From positions 124,001 to 188,000 of the forward strand of contig CACZGH010000001.1 in the NCBI GenBank assembly GCA_902780635.1: a stretch of DNA of 64,000 bases, read 5' to 3'. The notes under the pieces were generated by a model. The model was not told the DNA's origin and ran no database searches. It worked only from the letters and a program-made list of their open reading frames with translations. Positions 29,729 to 38,761 of the stretch are shown piece after piece. The position numbers and the translations under genes were made by a program. Numbering within the stretch: position 1 is the first letter of the stretch; the number at the start of each line of letters is the position of its first letter. Source of the stretch: an uncultured Prevotellaceae bacterium (lineage in GTDB: Bacteria; Bacteroidota; Bacteroidia; Bacteroidales; Bacteroidaceae).

Positions 29729-30790
29729 CTATTTATAGATTTTGATTTCCTGCTGACCGGTCATCGCACGGTAGACATTGTGGGCAAGAGCAGTGAGCTC
29801 ATCCTCACCGGGATAGACATACACAGGAGCGATATGTTTCAGCCGCTTAATCAGATTCTCACTCACATATTTGCTCTGCGACATCGCCCCAGTGAGAATC
29901 ACAGCATCGACATGACCGTATGTGACGGGAGTCAGCGAAGCCAGGTAGCGCGCCACAGAGAGAATCATCGCATCGAGCACCAGACGTGCATGCTCATCCC
30001 CCTCCTTGATGCGTTGCTCCACCACCCTCACATCATTGGTGCCCAAGTGAGCGGTGAGACCACTATGACCATTTACTTTGCGCAGCATCTCTTTCTCGGT
30101 GTATTTTCCACTATAGCACAACTGTATGAGTTGTACCGAAGGCAAGGTGCCGGCTCGTGACGGACTAAAGGGTCCGTCGCCGCTAAGCGCGTCACTACAG
30201 GCGATAGCTCTGCCATGATGGTGCATGGCAAATGAAATGCCGCTACCAAGATGACACACGATGAGATCTTGCTCCTCGTATTTCACACCATGCTCGCGGC
30301 AATATCTCTTGGCTATCTCCCGTTGGTTAAGGGCGTGCCATATCGTCTGATGAGGTATCTCAGGAACGCCGGAAATTCTGGCAATAGGCTCCAATTCGTC
30401 CACCACACCAGGGTCTACGGTAAAGGCCCTGCATCCGGGTATCTCTTTGGCGATACTCAATGCGATGAGCGACCCAAGGTTGCAAGCATGGTGCAGACGT
30501 GGGTGCATCGTGTCCTCAATCACTTTTTCGTTGAGCTCGTAGACCCCACTCTCGATGGGCTTGACAAGCCCTCCACGGCCCACCACGACATCAAAGTCCA
30601 TCTTGATGTCAAATTTCTGAAGTTCCTCGAGAAGTTTCTCTTTACGGTAGTCAAACTCATCCATAATAAAAGGATAGCGAATCAACTCCTCAAAAGGATG
30701 ATTGATGGTGGAGTGCATGACGAGTTCTTCATCATGGAACACCCCCACTTTGGTGGAAATCATTCCCGGGTTAATAGCAAGTATTTTCAT
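29729..30790 (-). CDS. buk: Butyrate kinase
   Basis: 353 residues of the acetate/butyrate kinase (ASKHA) fold. The start MKILAINPGMISTKVGVF is the phosphate-binding loop. VVGRGGLVKP, the HLGSGISFAMHHHGR segment and LTGAMSQSKYV are typical of Buk, which makes butyrate and ATP from butyryl phosphate, or the branched-chain equivalents. The gene stands alone: phosphate butyryltransferase, often next to buk, is not in the neighbourhood, and upstream is a divergent gene. Substrate could be isobutyrate or isovalerate derived. Confidence 0.93.
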   Translation of the reverse strand: MKILAINPGMISTKVGVFHDEELVMHSTINHPFEELIRYPFIMDEFDYRKEKLLEELQKFDIKMDFDVVVGRGGLVKPIESGVYELNEKVIEDTMHPRLHHACNLGSLIALSIAKEIPGCRAFTVDPGVVDELEPIARISGVPEIPHQTIWHALNQREIAKRYCREHGVKYEEQDLIVCHLGSGISFAMHHHGRAIACSDALSGDGPFSPSRAGTLPSVQLIQLCYSGKYTEKEMLRKVNGHSGLTAHLGTNDVRVVEQRIKEGDEHARLVLDAMILSVARYLASLTPVTYGHVDAVILTGAMSQSKYVSENLIKRLKHIAPVYVYPGEDELTALAHNVYRAMTGQQEIKIYK

Positions 30791-30882
30791 AGTGATTATT
30801 GTGTTGATCGTTAACGTGAGTATCTTTTTAATCGCTGAGCCATCATCAGGCAGAGCCTTGAAAGCATGTAGAATAATTAATG

Positions 30883-30913
30883 CAAAAATATAAAATAATT
30901 TTTAAAAATCCAA
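30883..30913 (-). promoter_or_regulatory. Promoter of buk
   Basis: Minus-strand TATTTTTG (30890-30883) with TTG(G) near -33 (30913-30910), giving a leader of about 86 nt. Divergent to the patatin promoter. Confidence 0.55.
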
Positions 30914-30940
30914 TATTCCCAGCCATTTTATTTCTGTTTT

Positions 30941-30971
30941 TTTGATATGATAGAAAGAATTGTTATTTTTG
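30941..30971 (+). promoter_or_regulatory. Promoter of patatin gene
   Basis: TTTG (30941-30944), exact 19-bp spacer, TATTTTTG (30964-30971). It rules out the most upstream in-frame ATG at 30947. Confidence 0.85.
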
Positions 30972-31003
30972 CGGTAATGAAACCCAGAAAGACCATGACC
31001 ATC

Positions 31004-32002
31004 ATGAAAAAGAGACTGTTATTACTATTTGCCATACTTGCCTGCTCAACCCTCATATCATACGCAGCGTCTCCTCAAGAGCGGCTCAAGGTAGGACTTG
31101 TGCTGGGTGGCGGCGGTGCGAAAGGCGCCGCTGAAGTGGGCGTGCTGAAAACCATTGAGGCACTCGACATCCCTATCGATTATATCGCCGGCACGAGCAT
31201 CGGAGCCATTGTGGGCGGCCTATATGCCTGCGGCTACCATGCCGACGATCTGGACAAGTTGTTTCGTGAACAGGAGTGGCTCTCACTGATAGGCGACCGT
31301 AACAAGGACCTGCGTGATCATATTATTGATCAACGAGATGGCACCACCTATATTCTTGGATTCCCCATCGGCCGCACTAAGAAAGACACCACCTCTGTGA
31401 CAACGGGCCTGGGCATACTCAATGGTGATCATATCACCCACCTGCTTGACTCCCTGACGAGCGCTTATAACGGGATAGAAAGTTTCGACCAGTTGCCTAT
31501 TCCCTTCCGCTGCGTGGCTGTTGACTTCAAAACCCAGGAGGAAGTCATCATGGACAGTTGTGAGATAGAACTAGCCATGCGTGCCAGCATGGCAATCCCT
31601 GGCGCATTCAAGCCTGTGAAATGGAAAGGGCACACACTGGTGGACGGGGGAATGATGAACAATCTACCAGTGGACGTAGTGAAAGCCATGGGAGCAGACG
31701 TGGTCATTGCCATTGACCTACAACAAGAACAGCATGAAGAGCGCGACTTCTCACTGAAAGAGACCTTTGGTATTGGTGGCCTATTGGACTGGGCTGTGTC
31801 GCGCCCTGACTGGAAGAAGAACAAAGCCAACCGTGAAGACGCGGATGTCTACATCTGTCCCGACTTAGACAAATACTCAGTGTCGAGTTTTGGAGAAAAC
31901 AGCATCGACTCTATGATTGAACTGGGCGAGAGAGCTGGTCAGGCGGCTAAGGAAAAACTACTCCTGCTGAAACGAATGGTTTTTAAGTTGACCAGTGAGT
32001 AG
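31004..32002 (+). CDS. Patatin-like phospholipase with signal peptide
   Basis: 332 residues. A signal peptide MKKRLLLLFAILACSTLISYA is followed by the patatin fold: oxyanion GGGGAKGAAEVG, nucleophile Ser in GTSIG, and the catalytic Asp in DGGMMNN. Bacterial patatin-like proteins hydrolyse acyl chains from lipids. The signal peptide places it in the periplasm. The start at 31004 is chosen because it gives the cleanest signal peptide and lies ~26 bp after the promoter; Met at 30977 would also be possible. Confidence 0.9.
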   Translation: MKKRLLLLFAILACSTLISYAASPQERLKVGLVLGGGGAKGAAEVGVLKTIEALDIPIDYIAGTSIGAIVGGLYACGYHADDLDKLFREQEWLSLIGDRNKDLRDHIIDQRDGTTYILGFPIGRTKKDTTSVTTGLGILNGDHITHLLDSLTSAYNGIESFDQLPIPFRCVAVDFKTQEEVIMDSCEIELAMRASMAIPGAFKPVKWKGHTLVDGGMMNNLPVDVVKAMGADVVIAIDLQQEQHEERDFSLKETFGIGGLLDWAVSRPDWKKNKANREDADVYICPDLDKYSVSSFGENSIDSMIELGERAGQAAKEKLLLLKRMVFKLTSE

Positions 32003-32437
32003 AGAACAACAGTAGAGATAAAAAGAAAACCCCCGCAAATCCCCCCGTCTTACGACGGGAGGATTCTTGGGTGTCACAGAATTAAAAGATCAGCAATGAA
32101 AAATTTCTGTTAAGTTACCCTGAACCACTATTCTTTTTTAATGATTGATGAAATTATCTATGAAGTATATTATTCTATTAATGGTATATTCACATCCATC
32201 ATTCTCATCAGACAAATCGCTTGCCTGTGAAAGTGACATTAAATAGCTAAATGAGAAAGCATCCCGCCCTCTCTGTCTATATAGTCGAAAATACGTGTTA
32301 TTAGTCCAATCAATCGTAATTTGCCGCAAATTTACAAAAAACAGATGAAACTTCCAAATTTTTCACTCTTTTAAATGCTTACATACGTGAAAAAAAGCAG
32401 GAAAATGGTTTAAAACGCACTTGTATTGTACATTTAT
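32003..32437. other. Non-coding gap with a GC hairpin
   Basis: A stretch of about 435 bp without a gene. At 32044-32059 lies CCCGTC-TTAC-GACGGG in a C-rich surrounding, similar in character to the CCTCCCC repeat family. The rest is A+T-rich with no recognised signal; a 63-codon minus-strand frame at 32138-32329 has no support. Confidence 0.4.
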
Positions 32438-32468
32438 TTTGTTTTGTTCTCTTTTTTTTGTATTTTTG
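32438..32468 (+). promoter_or_regulatory. Promoter of PafA-like phosphatase gene
   Basis: TTTG (32438-32441), 19-bp spacer, TATTTTTG (32461-32468). Confidence 0.85.
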
Positions 32469-32521
32469 CTGACCAAGAATAACAATCATCTTGCATGAAA
32501 CACATCAAAACCATACACTAC

Positions 32522-34012
32522 ATGAGAAAACAACTGATCATCCTGATGATGCTGCTGACAGGCGTAACCGTCTTCGGCAAGGGCATCGAACGCCCCAAAC
32601 TGGTGGTGGGCATCGTGGTAGACCAAATGCGGTGGGACTACCTGACCTATTATTATGACAAATATGGCGAGGGTGGCCTGAAGCGGCTGTGGAACGAAGG
32701 TTTCAGCTGCGACAATAACATGATCAACTATGTGCCCACGGTGACGGCCATCGGTCACTCGAGCGCGTACACCGGTTCCGTTCCCGCTCTGACTGGTATC
32801 GCCGGCAATAACTTCATACTGAATGGCAAAAACGTGACCAGCGTCATGGACACCACAGAGGTAGCGGTGGGCAGCGACCCCAAGAACAGTGCCGGGAAAT
32901 GCTCACCTCGCAATTTGCTAGCCAACACTATCGGCGACCAGCTGAAAATCGCCACTGACTTCAAAGCCAAAGTATACAGCGTGGCCATCAAAGACCGTGC
33001 CGCCATCTTGCCTGGCGGCCATGCCGCCGACGGTGCCTTCTGGTGGGACAGGAAAGCGGGCAACTTCATCACGAGCAGTTACTATATGGACAAGTTGCCG
33101 GCATGGATGATCAACTTCAACCGTCTGAACAAGACCAAACCCGACCATGACCTCAATACCTCCAACGAGGGTGTGACGTTCACCCTCAAGCTGGCACAGG
33201 ATGTGATCAGACATGAGCGTTTAGGCAAGCATGAAGAGACCGACATGCTCGCTGTAAGCATCTCGTCGACCGATGCCATCGGCCACACCTACAGCACACG
33301 CGGAAAAGAAAACTACGAGGTGTATATGCAACTGGACAAAGACCTGGCCAAGTTTTTCCGCACACTCGACCAGGAGGTGGGCCGTGGCAACTATCTGCTC
33401 TTTCTGACAGCCGACCACGGAGCCGTACACAATGGCAACTTCATGAACCAACACCATCTGCCAGGTGGAGGATGGAACTACTCCCCGACCAACCAGACCG
33501 TCAACGATCGTCTCAGTAAAAAGTTTGGTGTGAGTGGCAAATACTTCAAGGCCATGATGGACTGCCGTATATACCTGGACCGTGACTTCATTAAAGCCAA
33601 TGGCCTCGACTTCGACGCTGTGAAGGCCGAAGCCATCAAGGTGCTGAAAGAAGATCCGCAATTCGCATATGTAGTAGACTACGAGAATGTCAATAGTCAG
33701 AGCATCCCGCAGTTCCTGCGTGAGCGCATCATCAACGGCTACAACCGCATGCGTAGTGGCGATATCATGGTGGTGCTGCAAGGCAGCCACCAACATGGCA
33801 ATGTGTCGCCCGACTACAAAGGCACCTCACACGGCACATGGAACCCCGACGACTCACACATTCCACTGATCTTCATGGGTTGGAAAGTGAAGTCGGGTCA
33901 TACGAGCAAACCCACCTGCATGAGCGACCTCGCCGCCACAGTCTGTGCGATGCTGCAAATACAGATGCCCGACTGCTGCATCGGCAACGCCATCACAGAG
34001 GTATGGCAGTAG
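32522..34012 (+). CDS. pafA: PafA-like alkaline phosphatase
   Basis: 496 residues after the chosen start. The signal peptide is MRKQLIILMMLLTGVTVFG. The protein belongs to the alkaline phosphatase superfamily. Metal ligands are visible: Asp in VVDQMRWDY, the DAIGH motif, TADHG, and the late His in DSHIPL. T75 in PTVTAIGHSS fits the PafA Thr nucleophile (T79 in the Elizabethkingia enzyme). N96/N97 and K157/R159 in KDR match the PafA phosphate-binding N100, K162 and R164. Hence a calcium- or zinc-dependent phosphomonoesterase in the periplasm is likely. ATG at 32495 is the alternative start, 9 codons upstream. A terminator follows. Confidence 0.9.
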   Translation: MRKQLIILMMLLTGVTVFGKGIERPKLVVGIVVDQMRWDYLTYYYDKYGEGGLKRLWNEGFSCDNNMINYVPTVTAIGHSSAYTGSVPALTGIAGNNFILNGKNVTSVMDTTEVAVGSDPKNSAGKCSPRNLLANTIGDQLKIATDFKAKVYSVAIKDRAAILPGGHAADGAFWWDRKAGNFITSSYYMDKLPAWMINFNRLNKTKPDHDLNTSNEGVTFTLKLAQDVIRHERLGKHEETDMLAVSISSTDAIGHTYSTRGKENYEVYMQLDKDLAKFFRTLDQEVGRGNYLLFLTADHGAVHNGNFMNQHHLPGGGWNYSPTNQTVNDRLSKKFGVSGKYFKAMMDCRIYLDRDFIKANGLDFDAVKAEAIKVLKEDPQFAYVVDYENVNSQSIPQFLRERIINGYNRMRSGDIMVVLQGSHQHGNVSPDYKGTSHGTWNPDDSHIPLIFMGWKVKSGHTSKPTCMSDLAATVCAMLQIQMPDCCIGNAITEVWQ

Positions 34013-34036
34013 AGGAGTGCAGGAGTTCAGACAATA
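34013..34036 (+). repeat. AGGAGTT-type repeat, copy C
   Basis: Directly after the PafA-like stop: AGGAGTGC then AGGAGTTCAGACAATACT. The core matches copies A, B and D. Confidence 0.65.
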
Positions 34037-34079
34037 CTCCTAAAGGTAATAGGAGGCATACCATATTCTTGAAAATAAT

Positions 34080-34110
34080 AGGAGTGAAGAGAAATACCTT
34101 CACTCCTTTT
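34080..34110 (+). terminator. Terminator after the PafA-like gene
   Basis: AGGAGTGAAG (34080-34089), 8-nt loop, CTTCACTCCTTTT. It ends at the stop of the convergent GT2 gene. Confidence 0.8.
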
Positions 34111-35128
34111 ATTTTGGCAGGTCACTAAACTTATGCTTACCTTTTATATAATATTGCCACAAAATAGAGTAACTTTTCTGCTCGGGGATGCTGTCACATC
34201 TCCGGGTGCTTTGTATCTGCCGACGGTCGGCTGCAAACTGGGGTTTCCACTTCCTGTAGGCCCTACGAGCCTGAAAAATGGCCTTAAAGTCACCCCAGTT
34301 GCCATTGACGATCAGAGTCTCTATGGCCGCCACATAGTCAAGCAGCCACCTCCATCGCATCACAGAGCGCAGTTGGTCATCGGGCAGATTCTTATAAAGC
34401 ATGGTTAGATTGTTGCGGAAATTGAGGAACGTTTTCCTGGGATTGCCTTTGGGCAATGTGCCTCCACCCACATGATATACCTGACTTTGTGGCACACAGC
34501 ATATTTTGCGCCCCAGCCATCGAAGACGCCAACAGAGGTCAATCTCCTCACAATGGGCAAAGAAACGCCCGTCAAGTCCATTGACAGCCCAATAATCTTC
34601 CGACCGTATCATCAGGCAGGCCCCTGTGGCCCATAGCACCTCCTGCGTGCTGTCATACTGACCAGCGTCGTGTTCCACCGAGTCAAACACCCGTCCCCGG
34701 CAGAATGGATACCCCAGGCGGTCGACAAACCCTCCACAGGCGCCAGCATACTCGAAAGCTCCCTTGTCGTGTATCGCCAATAGCTTGGGCTGACAGGCAG
34801 CCACATCAGGCCGGGCATCCATCAACGAGCGCAACGGTGTGAGCCAATGTTCTGTGACCTCCACGTCGGAATTGAGTAAGACATAATATTGTGCATCAAC
34901 CTGTGCCAATGCCTTGTTGTATCCTTCAGCAAATCCCCAGTTGCGGTCCATCAAGATCAAGCGCACCTCCTTAAAATGCTCCTTAAGAAAAAATACGGAG
35001 TCATCGGTCGAGGCATTGTCGGCGACATAAACCGCTGCCCCATCGGCATATTTGACGACGGTGGAAAGATATTGCTGGAGCATCTTCCGCCCATTCCAGT
35101 TGAGTATGACGATCGCTACTTGATCCAT
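34109..35128 (-). CDS. Glycosyltransferase family 2
   Basis: 339 residues with the GT-A fold near the N-terminus: VAIVILNWNGRKML, a DNASTD motif (about 41-46), DRNWGFAEGYNKA and LLNSDVEV, followed by the acidic HCEEIDLCWRLRW. These are features of rhamnosyltransferase-like GT2 enzymes (WbbL/RfbN type). It presumably transfers a sugar to a surface polysaccharide. The next gene on the same strand (mtaB) is 19 bp upstream, so the two may share a transcript. The sugar and acceptor are unknown. Confidence 0.88.
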   Translation of the reverse strand: MDQVAIVILNWNGRKMLQQYLSTVVKYADGAAVYVADNASTDDSVFFLKEHFKEVRLILMDRNWGFAEGYNKALAQVDAQYYVLLNSDVEVTEHWLTPLRSLMDARPDVAACQPKLLAIHDKGAFEYAGACGGFVDRLGYPFCRGRVFDSVEHDAGQYDSTQEVLWATGACLMIRSEDYWAVNGLDGRFFAHCEEIDLCWRLRWLGRKICCVPQSQVYHVGGGTLPKGNPRKTFLNFRNNLTMLYKNLPDDQLRSVMRWRWLLDYVAAIETLIVNGNWGDFKAIFQARRAYRKWKPQFAADRRQIQSTRRCDSIPEQKSYSILWQYYIKGKHKFSDLPK

Positions 35129-35147
35129 GATCGCTGAATTTCTATCC

Positions 35148-36506
35148 TTAAAAGTTTCCAGGTGCTTCCACCTCGACCGCCATCAGGGCAGTCCGGTCAT
35201 GATTGAAATCTCCAAGCACCACGTTGATAATCTGATTGTCGAAGTCAGGACGAGCCATTGCGGGTGGCAATTCTACCCTGACATAATTGCGTGTGAAGCC
35301 ATGCATGGCCCTTCCTTTCGACGCCTTTTCGAAGAGCACCTCCGCCCTTGTCCCTATATGGTGGCTGTAGAAGGCCTCCGTCTTCTCCTCAGAGAGACGA
35401 AGCAACCGTGCAGACCTTTGGCGTTTGGTTGGTTCATCAACAACACCTTCGATACGGAGGGCCGCCGTGCCAGGACGCTCTGAGTAAGGAAACACATGCA
35501 ACTGTGTGACATCGAGCGACTGCAGAAACTCATATGTCTCCTCAAAATGCGTCGGTGTCTCACCCCTCATTCCCACAATGACATCCACCCCGATGAAAGC
35601 ATTGGGCATCAACCGTTTGATCTCACTGATTTTTCGGGCGAACAACGCACGGTCATAACGACGGTGCATCAGACGCAGCACCTCGTCGGAACCACTCTGC
35701 AGTGGTATATGGAAATGAGGCATAAACGCCCTGCTATGGGCGCAATAGTCAATCAGTTCATCAGAGATGAGGTCAGGCTCAAGGCTGCTGATGCGGAAAC
35801 GACAGATTCCCTCCACCTGATCAAGGGCCTTGACCAAATCGATGAACTGCTCGCCGGTATTCTTGCCAAAATCGCCGATATTGACACCCGTTAGCACCAC
35901 TTCTTTACCTCCTTCAGAAGCAGCCTGACGCACCTGACGGACTAAAGAATCAATCGTGGCGCTACGGCTGAAGCCTCTGGCATAAGGAATCGTACAATAA
36001 GTGCAGAAATAGTCGCAGCCGTCCTGCACTTTCAGGAAATAGCGTGTACGGTTGCCCCGCGAACAGGATGGAGCAAACGAGCTGATGTCCTTGGTCTTCA
36101 CCGTATGATGTCGGTGGAGCGCCTCCCCCTGCTTTTTCTCTGTCCATGCCTCAGAGAGGAACTGTATCAGCGAAGCTTTCTCATTAGCTCCCAAAACCAG
36201 GTCGACACCTTCTATCCCAGCCACCCGCTGTGGCTCCAACTGTGCATAACAGCCAGTGACCACGACGAAGGCTCCCGGATGCCGTCTGACCATGCGGTGG
36301 ATGGCCTGCCTGCATTTATGGTCGGCCACATCGGTGACCGAACAAGTATTGATCAGGCATAGGTCAGCCTGGTCGCCATCAGCCACGGTCACCACCCCCA
36401 TCTCTTGCAACATTCTGCCAAATGTGGAAGTCTCTGAGAAATTCAATTTACACCCTAATGTATAATAGGCTGCCTTTTTCCCTTGAAAAACAGACGAGTC
36501 AATCAT
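35148..36506 (-). CDS. mtaB: tRNA t6A37 methylthiotransferase MtaB
   Basis: 452 residues. N-terminal MTTase domain with Cys in TLGCKLN, NTCSVTD and TGCYAQ (one [4Fe-4S] cluster); radical SAM motif CDYFCTYCTIPYARG (C-x3-C-x2-C); C-terminal TRAM domain. The CKLN signature is that of MtaB/YqeV, which adds a methylthio group to t6A37 in tRNAs reading ANN codons. MiaB and RimO carry other motifs. Confidence 0.93.
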   Translation of the reverse strand: MIDSSVFQGKKAAYYTLGCKLNFSETSTFGRMLQEMGVVTVADGDQADLCLINTCSVTDVADHKCRQAIHRMVRRHPGAFVVVTGCYAQLEPQRVAGIEGVDLVLGANEKASLIQFLSEAWTEKKQGEALHRHHTVKTKDISSFAPSCSRGNRTRYFLKVQDGCDYFCTYCTIPYARGFSRSATIDSLVRQVRQAASEGGKEVVLTGVNIGDFGKNTGEQFIDLVKALDQVEGICRFRISSLEPDLISDELIDYCAHSRAFMPHFHIPLQSGSDEVLRLMHRRYDRALFARKISEIKRLMPNAFIGVDVIVGMRGETPTHFEETYEFLQSLDVTQLHVFPYSERPGTAALRIEGVVDEPTKRQRSARLLRLSEEKTEAFYSHHIGTRAEVLFEKASKGRAMHGFTRNYVRVELPPAMARPDFDNQIINVVLGDFNHDRTALMAVEVEAPGNF

Positions 36507-36510
36507 AGTG

Positions 36511-36518
36511 CAAAGGTA
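36511..36518 (-). promoter_or_regulatory. -7 box of mtaB promoter
   Basis: Minus-strand TACCTTTG, 5 bp before the start; the very short leader makes the call uncertain. Confidence 0.35.
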
Positions 36519-36685
36519 CGAATTTATATTGAAGTTTTGAAGAGGGAAAAATGAAAAAAGATGGATAAAATCAAAAAAAAGAGAAAAGGTTAAAATATTA
36601 ACCTAAATTAACATATTGTATATATCTGATTTTCAACAACTTACAAAATAGTTACAAAAATTATAGTTTTTTTCCAAAAAAAATA

Positions 36686-36716
36686 GTTGGTGAATGAAAA
36701 AATATATATACCTTTG
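36686..36716 (+). promoter_or_regulatory. Promoter of small lipoprotein gene
   Basis: TTG at about -33 (36687-36689), 19-bp spacer, TACCTTTG (36709-36716). The start codon lies 52 bp further on. Confidence 0.7.
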
Positions 36717-36768
36717 CACGGTTTTAATAAACAACGATTGTTTTACAGATTTTTAAAAAGCAAAGAAA

Positions 36769-36972
36769 ATGAAGAAATTAGTTTTTATGTTCGTGGCTAT
36801 GGCAGCTATCTCTTTCGCTGCATGTACTGAGACCAAAGCTCCTGAGGCTCCCGTTGAGGAGGCTGTAGAGGCTGTTGATAGCGCTGCTGAGGCAGTTGAC
36901 AGCACTCTCGAGGCTGTTGCTGACAGTGCCGCTGAGGTTGTTGACAGTGCAGCTGCTGCTGTTGCTGAGTAA
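36769..36972 (+). CDS. Small lipoprotein with Ala/Val/Asp/Ser repeats
   Basis: 67 residues. The lipoprotein signal MKKLVFMFVAMAAISFAAC ends with a lipobox at C19; the mature part is a row of imperfect AVDSAAE-type units of about 7-11 residues, very acidic, and likely a long helix. Strong own promoter and terminator and a very short gene suggest an abundant, structural small lipoprotein, comparable in size to Lpp but unrelated in sequence (inference). No family is recognised. Confidence 0.8.
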   Translation: MKKLVFMFVAMAAISFAACTETKAPEAPVEEAVEAVDSAAEAVDSTLEAVADSAAEVVDSAAAAVAE

Positions 36973-37000
36973 TCACTCAACGAACTGAAAATTTCAGTAC

Positions 37001-37032
37001 TGCGCCAGGTCGTGAGATCTGGCGCATTTTTT
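37001..37032 (+). terminator. Terminator of small lipoprotein gene
   Basis: TGCGCCAG (37001-37008), 10-nt loop, CTGGCGCA (37019-37026), TTTTTT. Confidence 0.85.
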
Positions 37033-37044
37033 GTGTTAATACTG

Positions 37045-37776
37045 CTAGCGCAATTCTTTCTTGGCCTGCGGAAATCCCTGCTCCGCTGCTTTGACAAGCC
37101 ATTCATGCGCCAAGGCGTCATCCTTCTTCACCCCCTCACCATCTTTATAACATAGCGCCACATTGAACTGTGCCTGAGGATTGCCCATCTCAGCAGCTTT
37201 GAGATAAAGTTGAAAAGCCTTGTCTACATCTCGTGGCAAGTTGTTGCCAAACTGGTATTCAATAGCCATGTTGACCAAAGCCTGTGAACACCCCATCTCC
37301 GCAGCCCTTTCATACCAAGTCATGCCCTTGACCGGATCGGCCGGCACTCCGTAGCCATACATATAGCATGAAGCCATATAATAATTGGCGTACGCATTGC
37401 TGTCGGACTCCTTCTCGAGCCATTCAATACATCTGCCGAACAGTTGGTCAGCCTTTCTTGCGTTTTTTTCCACGCCAAATCCATACTTATAGCAGAAAGC
37501 CAGGTAATAGAGCGACTCCGTCTGGTCTTTCTCGGCAGCCTTTCCGTAACACTGTATGGCCTGGTAGCGGTCTTTTGCCACCTCCAGCCCATTGAAATAG
37601 CATCTCCCGAGATAATATAATGAGGTGGAATGTCCCATCTCGGCCATACTTTTGATGGTCTCTACCTGCTCCTTGGTGATCGTGCCCCATGTGATGGAGT
37701 CCTCCAGTGTATATTGCTGAGCCAATAAATAGGATGTCAGCGACATGACAAAAACTGCGATTATCAATCTCTTCAT
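37045..37776 (-). CDS. Sel1-repeat protein
   Basis: 243 residues with a signal peptide (MKRLIIAVFVMSLTSYLLA). About five Sel1-type repeats of ~36 residues follow, each with the pattern LG-x-CY-x-G-x-G and AA, for example YYLAFCYKYGFGVEKN and FNVALCYKDGEGVKKD. Sel1 repeats form alpha-solenoids that bind proteins. The signal peptide places it in the periplasm. Partner unknown. Confidence 0.88.
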   Translation of the reverse strand: MKRLIIAVFVMSLTSYLLAQQYTLEDSITWGTITKEQVETIKSMAEMGHSTSLYYLGRCYFNGLEVAKDRYQAIQCYGKAAEKDQTESLYYLAFCYKYGFGVEKNARKADQLFGRCIEWLEKESDSNAYANYYMASCYMYGYGVPADPVKGMTWYERAAEMGCSQALVNMAIEYQFGNNLPRDVDKAFQLYLKAAEMGNPQAQFNVALCYKDGEGVKKDDALAHEWLVKAAEQGFPQAKKELR

Positions 37777-37836
37777 AGCTGTCTTTATTCATTTATTGAT
37801 GGAAACACCTCTGTAAGAGGTCTCTATATTGGCCTA

Positions 37837-37844
37837 CAAAAATA
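37837..37844 (-). promoter_or_regulatory. -7 box of Sel1 protein gene
   Basis: Minus-strand TATTTTTG about 60 bp before the start. No -33 box seen. Confidence 0.45.
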
Positions 37845-37849
37845 CAAAA

Positions 37850-37895
37850 AATAAAAAAAAGAATGGCAACCTTGTAAAAAAAGTTGCCATTCTTT
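37850..37895 (-). terminator. Terminator of Wza-like gene
   Basis: AAAGAATGGCAAC with GTTGCCATTCTTT (13-bp stem, 12-nt loop) and a T-run on the minus strand. Confidence 0.8.
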
Positions 37896-37930
37896 ATTAT
37901 TTATTTACTATTTGTTATCTTTTTATACTC

Positions 37931-38731
37931 TTAGTCTCTCAGGATATTGACGAGCAGTGAAGCCACTGATGTAGCGATACTGATGAAGGAGAACCAGATG
38001 GTGGTAGACTGACCGAGGGCAGAGTTCTTAGCTTTGGTGGCGTTGGGCTCCACATAGATCACGTCGTTCTGCTGCACGTAGTAGTAAGGAGAGTTGATGA
38101 AATTGGCATCAGTCAGGTCGATGCGATGCACTGACTTCTGGCCGGTGTTATCCTCACGGATGAGCATCACATTCTGACGCTTACCATAGATGGTGAGGTC
38201 ACCACCACTTGCGAGGGCTTCGAGGATACTCATTTTCTCACTGGTCACAGGCACGACCTTCGGTCCATTGAAGTCACCGATGAGGGTGACCCTGAAGCTT
38301 GACATACGCACAGTGACCACGGGCTTTTCTGTCTTTGCGAGATAGGGAGCTATTTTCTGCTCGATGAGCGACTCACACTCCTGCTTGGTAAGACCAGCGA
38401 CATGCAGTCTGCCTACCACGGGGAAATTGATCGTACCATCATTATTGACGAGGTATCCCTGCAGTGAACCGCCACCAGTGGCGAGTCCTCCATCGGAGCT
38501 AACCTGACGTGATACGGTGAGGTTGAATGGCTGTGCTGCGGCTGGGTCTGTGGTATGTACGGTGATGGTCAACTGATCTTTGGGCATGATTTTTGCATCA
38601 TAGAGTCCCTTAGAGGCAGCGAGACTGATGGTGTCAATGTTCTGCATATAAGGCACTTGCTTTGAAGTCGTGCAGCTGTCCATCAGCATGATCGCCATCA
38701 AGGCGACCAATGGAAAGAGTATTTTTTTCAT
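37931..38731 (-). CDS. Wza-like polysaccharide export lipoprotein
   Basis: 266 residues. Lipobox DSC near residue 19 (MKKILFPLVALMAIMLMDSC). Then a poly_export domain (KIMPKDQLTITVHTTDPA), an SLBB domain (FRVTLIGDFNGPKVVPV) and a C-terminal hydrophobic helix (IWFSFISIATSVASLLVNIL). This is the outer-membrane export part of capsule or exopolysaccharide secretion. It stands alone here: no Wzc kinase, flippase or polymerase genes are beside it, with its own promoter and terminator. Confidence 0.92.
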   Translation of the reverse strand: MKKILFPLVALMAIMLMDSCTTSKQVPYMQNIDTISLAASKGLYDAKIMPKDQLTITVHTTDPAAAQPFNLTVSRQVSSDGGLATGGGSLQGYLVNNDGTINFPVVGRLHVAGLTKQECESLIEQKIAPYLAKTEKPVVTVRMSSFRVTLIGDFNGPKVVPVTSEKMSILEALASGGDLTIYGKRQNVMLIREDNTGQKSVHRIDLTDANFINSPYYYVQQNDVIYVEPNATKAKNSALGQSTTIWFSFISIATSVASLLVNILRD

Positions 38732-38761
38732 TTTGTAGTGATTATTATTTTAAAATTTCTG

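Noticed and set aside
32138-32329. A 63-codon minus-strand frame in the gap before the PafA-like gene
   Set aside because: No start context, promoter or recognisable similarity; composition is as in a random A+T-rich gap.
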